DNA of 64,000 bases from contig ARYC01000373.1 of NCBI GenBank assembly GCA_000711775.1, positions 1 to 64,000 on the forward strand. The letters are read 5' to 3'. How positions within the stretch are numbered: the stretch's first letter is position 1; every line of letters begins with the position of its first letter. The position numbers and the translations under genes are program-made. Positions 56,048-64,000 of this stretch are shown here, piece by piece. Origin of the DNA: Oxytricha trifallax. Its lineage: Eukaryota > Ciliophora > Spirotrichea > Sporadotrichida > Oxytrichidae. Under the pieces are notes generated by a model. That model worked only from the letters and a program-made list of their open reading frames with translations. It was not told the DNA's origin and searched no databases.

Positions 56048-56552
56048 TATTACTTTTATAAGATTTTAAATGGTAGTAGAAATATAATAATTTAGAATAA
56101 AATTAAAATTTTGGACTTACCTGACTTATAACAAATTGTAGACTTTGCAAAATCAAATTTATTAAATCGCAATTCTTTTATGTTAATAAAATTGCCTTAA
56201 AATTATTGAAAATTAATGATTAAAATATGTTAAGGAAAAAATTTAAAGCATATTTATTAAAATTCTATTATATGATAAATTATAGTATGTGCAGCAAATT
56301 TAAATTATAAATTAAAAATATCCAATTTAATTGTACTTTGTAAATAAAAATTATTATACTTTAAAAAGACTATTTTAGTATATTATATTCAATATTTAAT
56401 ATTTTTTTAAGAAATAAAAGGCTAAGATTCAATAAATTTGCTAAAGTTCAAACTATTTAAGTTAATTTCTCAATTTAAAAATCTAGATTAGCAATTTTAC
56501 ATTATATTATTTTCACAATGTTTATATTCATAGATAAAAATTATGGATATAT
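56048..56552. other. AT-rich spacer
   Basis: No gene, RNA or repeat seen up to the foldback element. Confidence 0.5.
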
Positions 56553-57425
56553 GTTCTGACCGAGACCTCCCCTCACTTTATTGTAATATTTTGATAAACT
56601 TATTTTTTACTCAAAATAAATTTCTTGCTCTGCGGGCCGCCATTACCATTATAGATATAACTTTATGCATTTCACTACGTCCGTCAGCCTTTTTGAAAAC
56701 AATCTCCATAGGAAAATAACTATAATAACATTACTTTATACTTTCACCAGTAACAATATGATTTTCATCAACACACAATAATAGTATAAAAATTTCTTAT
56801 AACTTAAATTACTTCAATTTGACTAAATATTAAGAATCAATATAATAATTTTCCCAATATTTTTTCATCTCTTTATTTCATTATAAATACTTTTAATATT
56901 ATTTTTACTTTATTAACTCAATTATTAGTAAAATCTTTTTTGGTTAAGCTTAGAATTGGAAAAGTTCTAAATAATTTCTATTGTTTTGATTACAATTTAA
57001 ATACATTAAATAATAAAAAAAGATTTTACTAATAATTGAGTTAATAAAGTAAAAATAATATTAAAAGTATTTATAATGAAATAAAGAGATGAAAAAATAT
57101 TGGGAAAATTATTATATTGATTCTTAATATTTAGTCAAATTGAAGTAATTTAAGTTATAAGAAATTTTTATACTATTATTGTGTGTTGATGAAAATCATA
57201 TTGTTACTGGTGAAAGTAAAAAGGAATGTTATTATAGTTATTTTCCTATGGGAGATTGTTTTCAAAAAGGCTGACGGACGTAGTGAAATGCATAAAGTTA
57301 TATCTATAATGGTAATGGCGGCCCGCAGAGCAAGAAATTTATTTTGAGTAAAAAATAAGTTTATCAAAATATTACAACAAAGTGAGGGGGGGTCTCGGGG
57401 TTGAGGGGGGGGTCTCGGTCAGAAC
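56553..57425. mobile_element. 873-bp foldback element with GTTCTGACCGAGACC ends
   Basis: One long palindrome: arms of about 390 bp pair with few mismatches around a loop at about 56945-57012. Ends GTTCTGACCGAGACC / GGTCTCGGTCAGAAC. Flanks are GGATATAT and AGATATAT, a possible 8-bp target repeat with one change. The arm sequence (AAATTTCTTGCTCT; CACTACGTCCGTC) is related to the arms of the 8.3-kb element at 39935-40230 and 46270-46500. No coding capacity. Confidence 0.88.
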
Positions 57426-57789
57426 AGATATATTTATAAAATTAAATAAATAAATACAGTGATTTTATCTTTATCGAATAAAATGAGAAAATCTCCTTTG
57501 ATTTTAAATATAGTAGAGAATAAATAGTTTAGATTAAACAATCTTTAATAAATAAAATAATTATTAAATTTATTTAATTATATGGTAAAATGGCTATATA
57601 AAAACTCACTCAACAATAAAAAAATGAGAAAAATTTATTTAGTACTTAATTTATATATCTATTAATGAGTATTTTAAACTCTTTGTTTAAGATATTTATG
57701 AATGAGTGATTCAATAATAAAAATTACAAGAATTGGCTCTTTTTATAAATATTACCAATAAATTTCTAATTATTTATTTAGCAATTCTA
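57426..57789. other. AT-rich spacer / probable leader
   Basis: No feature seen. Ends near the start of the following gene, where a TTTAG splice-acceptor-like sequence (about 57775-57780) precedes good coding sequence. Confidence 0.45.
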
Positions 57790-60274
57790 TTCCAACAATA
57801 CAACTGCTCCAACCATTTCTGTTTTAAATTCCACAATAAATGCTTAGCTTAACTCTAGTATAAGCCCCTCAGTACTATAAAAAACCAGGACTTTAAATTC
57901 CAGAAATTAGTCTACAAATCTTCCCAAAGCTTAGATGAAATTGGTTGCTGCAACATAGATGTTGATTAGTAATTTTAGAGTCAGAAATAAGAATAAATAA
58001 GGAGACGATAAGTCCTCTGAGTTTCAATCACTAAATTCTAGAGCTTAGCTTTTTCAAAATGTATAAAAACGCAGGAGACCATCAGATAACTAGAATTCAT
58101 CTGTAATGACTTCAAAAACTAATTTGTTTGGAAAGGATGGAGGTCGCAACGATTAATTTAGAACTTTGTTACCTGACCAGAGTCCAATAATACTTCTTGA
58201 TCAAAGTAAGATATCTCATTCACACTAACTGCTTTGACTATAGAAATGATGATCAGAGTCTTTGATGGAGATTTATCAGAAACAAAGCAAGAAGCTTTAT
58301 AAAAGTTTAGAGAGCGACACTCATAAAATCAGAGCAAAAAAGGCAATAGAATAAGAAATCCCTTTAATGCTCATTCAATGAATAGAAGGTTGCAGTTTCT
58401 ATCAAACACTGGAAACAGCATGAGTAAAACTTTTCATAACAATCATATGCCTTAGCTATCTTAACCTAATGGAGTATCAGAATAAAGGTAAAACTCTGAT
58501 TTAAGTGAAACGTTGAATCGTTCTTGCCTTGGTAATAATAATGCTGCATTGAACATACAGAAAAACTATAGTAATTTAGACCTCGCTCATACAATTACTA
58601 ACAGCTAAGTTGGTTTGCAAGTGGGAGAAATAAATTAAAAGTCTCCATCTCCACAAGCATTGAAACCATAATAATTTGGATTAATCAAGGATACCTTCAC
58701 TTTTGAAACAATCAAAGACAATGAAAATGATTTTTAAAGCACTAAAAACTTCTTGTTAAACAGAGAATTTCTAGATGAAAGCCCAATAAGAGTTGAAGAA
58801 CAATAAAATGATTCATAATCATAATTTAGATCACATACAAGATTCAGAACTTCTGTTACTTTAAACATGATTATATTCATTTTTCATATATACTTTGGCT
58901 AGTAAATTCTAAAAGACTAAATAACTTAAAGACTAGATATTTGGCAACGCTCATGAAAAATTGCTTAATAATCAAAAGTTCTTCCGAGTAACTCATTCTT
59001 CATAAAATCAAAAACGAATGCCTAGTCAAATTAATTACAGAAACCTATAGCTGCTTCCAAAAGAATATTAAACTTTTTATACTAATAAAAATAGCAATAT
59101 TGGTTTTATAGATAGAGCTGATGGTGGCAAGAATCTTTAGCAATATTTCATGGAGTAAAATTTGAATAAAAGTATGTTAGAGTAAAACAAGAAAGACTTA
59201 GTCACTCTAGAGAAGAAATTTAATTTAATTTTCATGTTTATATTTATAAATTTTTAAATGCGATACTACTCTCGAGATTTACAATAGCAATCATAATAAT
59301 AGAATTTCCAAATACTAAGAAATTATTGATAGAATTTCTAAAAACCCTGACCCAAATTTTGACTTAGAAACTTTTCGGACTTAATTAGAAAATGAAATAA
59401 AATCAGGCTAGGTATATAAGTAAACCATTTAGATAAGAAAAATGGAAACTAATCATTAAAGAAAAATGAAAGAATTTAAAGATAAAAAATAGAAAGAGTT
59501 TAACGAAGAAGAGTAAAAGTTATAAGAAACTATTAAAAAACTATCTCCTAAGCTAAAAAAGCTCTCAACTATGAAAAAAGAGAAGAAAAAAATGTAGTAG
59601 AGCTATTTGAACAATACTTTGAACTTTGAATAAGATGGGATTAATAATATCTCTATAAGAGCTAAAAACAGAAAATATCAATAAGAATTGAATTTATCTG
59701 ACTCTTCATCTTTTATTAGTAGGATAAGCTATCAGGATGAGTAGAGATAAGCTGTAAATTTAAATGAATTTGAAGATGGAGAGGTTAATTAGATATTCAA
59801 CAATAAAAATCAATTTGAAATATACCTACCTAAACGAGAAAAAACTTTTGATTTAAGGACTTAACTTAAGCTTTTGCAATCTGAGAGCCCTACAATAGCA
59901 TAGAAACACAAAAATAAAAGACGCTAAATTTTAAAGGAACGGCTTAACTAAGTTCTTATAAACTATAGTATTTATTTAATTTAACTAATAAAGGTTTTTT
60001 TTAAGATTGTTTATCTAAAAATTTGAAACCCTTTGATACTTTTAACCCTTATGAAACAATTAAAAAGGCTGATTAATCATAAGAACCTTTAGTTTTTAAC
60101 ACTAAAAAAGGGCAAATATTGTATTCTTAAGATTCGTTGAGAAAGTTAATGAATAATGACTCTCTCAAGTATGAAAAGAATATGAAAGCAGTAGTAGATG
60201 AATTTATGGAATTTTCTTCAAAAAGTTATTATTTCATCAGTAATAGATTGAAAAATGCTAAATGCGCTATTTGA
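57790..60274 (+). CDS. Polar, low-complexity protein (probable cytoskeletal)
   Basis: Asn/Ser/Gln/Lys-rich frame from about 57790 to TGA 60272-60274. Examples are PDQSPIILLDQSK, KMMIRVFDGDLSETKQEALQ and the C-terminal VVDEFMEFSSKSYYFIS. An intron at about 58206-58239 (GTAAG..ATAG) links two frames, and other junctions lie near 58880-58910, 59235-59270 and 59985-60000. The middle is strongly basic with helical runs (KEFKDKKQKEFNEEEQ). The start codon is not resolved. No family recognised. Confidence 0.55.
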
Positions 60275-60485
60275 TTAATTTAATTATCTATAGTTTTTAA
60301 TTTGCTTTTTTATTTTAATAGAAATATTACAGACAATATATTTAACAAGTAAAATATAAAAGTAAGCGCTTATCGTTTGATATTATTTCTATTAAAATAG
60401 TCTCTGTTCAACAGATCTTAATTAAATTTTATTATAGCTCTGATTATAAATCAAAAAGGTAATATTATTTTGTAAAAAAATAACT

Positions 60486-62755
60486 ATGGATTTAAACTCA
60501 ACTTTTCAAGCTGCACATACTATTCAAAAACAGTCCTTTATAAAGCTAAATACTAAAATCTAAAAGAAATTAGGGGAAAATGATGAGGATCTCTCCCCAA
60601 ATATGCATTAATCAGAATTTAATGATCGAGGGAGAGGCAGTTCGCTAAACAAAAATTAGAATCAAATGTCTCTCACATCTTTCGACAACATCCAAAACTA
60701 TAATTTACATGAGAGCAGTTTTTCATAATAACCTCAAAATTATAAGGTTGTTTCTAATCCAATGATAAAATTGCAATCTGATCCTAGTAATAATCCAGCA
60801 AATTTATCTAATACTGTGTTGAATGTCAAAGAAGATAGTGCTAAAAAGATTTTAAGATAAGAAAAAACAAGTTTTGAAGCATCTTACCAAAAAATGACCG
60901 AGAATTTCATTACTTAAATTCAAAGTGGAGAAGTGGATAGTATCTAAATGCTCCTTCTTTCTGATAGAGACTTAACAAAATTCAAAGATAGAGAGACCAA
61001 TAAGTAGAAACGCTTGTCAGTAGGTAAATCACCAAGTGTTTTTCAATCGCTCTATGAAGAGAAATCAAATATAAAAGAAAGATACAGTAAACTTATCGAG
61101 GAAAGACATAAGTTTGAAGATTCTCAGTTTAAGAATACTTGTACTTTTTAACCATAGCTTGTCGCATTAAAAGGGAAAGGCAGTAATAACTCAAGTAGGT
61201 CTAGAAATAGGAGCCCTGAGAAATTCTACACTGAGATGTTAAACTTTAAGTAGAGGGTTGATCAAAAATTGAAAGTAATGAGAAAAGAAAAGGCAATTGA
61301 GGAATTAAATATGAGCAGGAAGTCTTTGCGAAACTAATCAATAAATAGATTGACAATAGACAGAAATTAAGAAACTGATAGTCATAATTCCACTTAAGTG
61401 TTTGAGAAATTGTATAGCTTGGGACTTACCAGAAATTTAAATAAATCTACCTCAAATTTAAATCAAACTTACTCAAATATCTAGAACACAACTGGAAATG
61501 AAAATAGCTAAGTATCTTTTGTAAATTATTGCGATTTTGTAAATATAATTAAGCTTAAACACCACGAAACGAAAGCTTGACTCTTCAATCATTGAAAAAC
61601 TTTATCAAGATGCAAATAGATTGACATCTAAACTTCATTAATCAAGAGAGAGAAGGAATCATTAACTTCAAAATTAAAGCTCGACAGCTCTTTAATCTAT
61701 CTCCCTTTAAAAACACAAGAAAAATCAAACAATATTAAAAGATAAACTATTAAAAGAACTTAGAAAAGCCTACCAATTTTTTGGACTAATAGAGAGTGAT
61801 TTGCTAAATTATCACTAACTCGCTTTAGTTTTATAAAAGCTAGATTATATTTAAAAGAGACCTAAAGATAGATAAGAATAAGAAGCAGAATCACAGCTGA
61901 CGCTTCAAATATGGAATACTTTACTTACTAAGGAATACTTCACTGAAGAGTATTTCAAAGAAGGGATATCATTCAAAAATTTGCTAAAATTCATCTTAGG
62001 ACTAAATAAAATATTTGAGGTTTAGATATCAGACTCATAAAATAATGTCCCAAATCAAGAAAGATAACAAAGTCTAGAGCATTTACAATAAAATGAGGAA
62101 TTTAATATTCGTAGTCTAGATGAATGTGAGAAGTTAAGAGGTTATTTTAGAAAACTTATTTATAACTAGAAATCTTAAGTAAATCATGATAAAAATGAAT
62201 TCATTTAAGAGTCAATTAAGCAAGAGCTGACTGGGCTATTTAAACCTGTACTAAGCTAAAAGTCATTAAATATTGCAAATAAATAGCTACAAATTATGCA
62301 AAAAGAGCTTGGCAAAAATCAAATTAAAGCAGATAACTACGCTGATATACTTTTGAAAAAGGGGGAGCTTTACAAAGAAAGAAAAACAAAAATGAAAGAT
62401 ATCGTAAATTAAAGCGAAATAGATGGATGCACTTACAAGCCAAAGATTAAGGAATGGAAAGGCTTAAGTAATTTGAGCCTAAATTAAACCAATTTAAATG
62501 AAACTACTACAAATTCTAATAGGACAGATGCTCTTCATATTATAAATAGAAGAATCGCTATATTTTAATATATTTTTAAGAAAAAGTTAGGGAGAGAGAG
62601 GGACCAGCAGTGTACATGAGTCATTATACAAAATTAAAAAGTAAAGGAAAGATGACAGAAAAGCTTAAGAAATTGAATTTGAAAAGAGCAGGAATTAATG
62701 CACATTCAAACCTAACTTAACTCTATCTTAAACACATAGGACAAAACTCAACTGA
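60486..62755 (+). CDS. Coiled protein with repeated CTFxPxL motifs
   Basis: ATG 60486 (MDLNSTFQAAHTIQKQSFIK) to TGA 62753-62755. Helical, charged protein with at least three copies of a Cys-Thr-(Phe/Tyr)-x-Pro-x-(Leu/Ile) motif: CTFQPQL (about 61140), CTYKPKI (about 62430) and CTFKPNL (about 62700). Each is near a helix rich in Lys/Arg/Glu (FYTEMLNFKQRVDQKLKVMR). This motif style recurs in ciliate and flagellate cytoskeletal proteins. Frame junctions at about 61530-61570 and 62545-62590 indicate an intron or IES each. Confidence 0.65.
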
Positions 62756-62906
62756 TAATAAAGTAAATCTTTATCTTTTATATGTATAATAAATAAGAAA
62801 TGAAAAATTGTTAAATCGAATAAATTTTTATTAGCTTATAAGTATTTTATCTGTTCATCATAAAAAATAACTATCACTTAAAATTATAAATGAATTTGTA
62901 TAAAGT

Positions 62907-64000
62907 TTGCTTAACTTATCGAATCCTCGATAAGTATGTTATCTGGCTTAAGATCTCTATGAGCAATGTTTTACTTATGAAGATAGTTAACACCCTCTAC
63001 TACTTACTTAAATATTTACTTCGCTTCTCTCTCATCAACTCTTCGGTACTTTTTTGCCTTTAAAAAGGAGTACAAGCTCTTGCCCTTAACATGTTCCATA
63101 ACCAGATTTATGGTTTTATTCGTATCTATTGATTCATAAAATTTCACAATATTTGGATGATCAAGTCTCTATAAAAGACTGATTTCTCTGCTCACAGACC
63201 TTTTCTTAACAGGATCATTTAAACGTATTTTATCATAAATTTTCATCGCGATTTTGTTGTTTGTTTGCTTGTGTCTACACTGTCTTACAATTGCATATGC
63301 GCCCTCACCAAGCTTTTAACCCAATTCATAATCATGAATGGAACTCCTTTTCTGAAGGAACTTTTATAACAAGGGCTCATTGGCATGATTCTCGCTAGAT
63401 TACCTCAAAATATTGTTCACAGTTAAATCGTTAGGTTTTTGAGATGTTTAATTGACGTTTACTTGAGATTAGGTTCTTTAGATTGGAGGTCGATTACAAT
63501 TATTGCTATCATAAGTATTGTTTTATTTTAAAGCTCTTTCTAGCTTCATTCCTCTAGATATGACTTTTTCCTCTTTGTCTTAAATGATACAATAAAATGA
63601 TTAACACTTAATATGAAAACATATTTTATTGCCACTAGAGCCAGTATTAGAAAGTCTTTTTTATGATAAAGTCTTGTTAACATCATTCTTTGGAGACAAA
63701 ACTACATTCTTAACATTTTAAACTTAATTTTATAAGACTCTTTCTTAATCCGTTTACTTTTTTTTATTTAGCTTCTCCTCAGCTTAGAAATTTTGTTTAA
63801 CGAAATCCTGAAAAACTTTCTCTGTTTCTTTCATCAAATGATCCTTTTTTATATTCGAATTCATGTTTTCTTTATTGCTAGTTGTATTGAATCCTATATC
63901 AAGATTTTATCTCTAGTTTGCAATATTTGGGATGCTCAAATCGTTTTCTTTCATAGCGGCTGATACAATTCTTTTTATCGTTTAAAGTTTTGTCATTGCT
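62907..64000 (-). CDS. Protein kinase, 5' MDS (N-lobe to HRD loop), partial
   Basis: N-lobe of a Ser/Thr kinase: glycine loop LGEGAYAIVR, VAIK-type Lys in KIAMKIYDK, hinge NLVMEHVKGKSLYSF, and HRDLKPDN in the catalytic loop. A long Lys/Gln/Asn-rich N-terminal region reaches the window edge. Coding stops exactly at the 13-bp pointer 62907-62919, and the next codons are in the MDS at 15934-16356. The combined C-lobe has DFG, APE-type and SDVWALG motifs. Looks like the CAMK/MARK group. Start codon lies outside or near the window edge. Confidence 0.92.

Overview
This window is germline (micronuclear) DNA of a spirotrich ciliate, best matching the Oxytricha/Sterkiella/Stylonychia group. Three observations support this. 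Conserved genes read through only if TAA and TAG mean Gln, with TGA as the sole stop. Coding DNA is cut into pieces (MDSs) by AT-rich internal eliminated sequences (IESs) whose borders carry short direct repeats (pointers). The region also holds several TBE transposons, DDE elements whose ends are CAAAACCCCAAAACCCC, the C4A4 telomere repeat of these ciliates, with 3-bp ANT target duplications.

Layout. 1-2870: two nested TBEs at the left edge. 3513-6170: a PUF/Pumilio RNA-binding gene. 7000-14231: the largest subunit of RNA polymerase I, in seven or eight MDSs. 14434-15837: an MGRN1-like RING ubiquitin ligase. 15934-16356: the 3' MDS of a protein kinase whose 5' MDS lies at 62907-64000. 16471-17530: replication protein A 32-kDa subunit. 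17768-18686: a tail-anchored SNARE. 18797-20663 and 22646-24435: a dynamin in two opposed MDSs with a complete Kelch gene between them. 25033-28090: an acidic coiled-coil protein. 28691-53640: a CNG-type K+ channel split in its pore by a 21.5-kb nest of transposons (31175-52633). 54141-56047: a basic protein of unknown function. 56553-57425: a giant foldback element. 57790-62755: two polar, probably cytoskeletal proteins.

The transposon nest is one old TBE (A) that took in two 415-bp foldback MITEs, a second TBE (B), an 8.3-kb element with 2-kb inverted repeats that carries a diverged version of the three TBE genes, and a third TBE (C) whose three genes look intact. Each insertion has a readable target duplication. 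Removing the whole nest at its ATT repeats restores a perfect K+ channel filter, so the nest behaves as one IES.

The architecture is nested like Russian dolls. The kinase encloses about nine other genes. The dynamin encloses a gene. The channel encloses TBE-A, which encloses further elements that hold insertions of their own. For PUF, POLR1A, MGRN1-like, RPA2, SNARE, Kelch and dynamin, removing the listed introns and IESs gives a length divisible by three, an internal check on those models.
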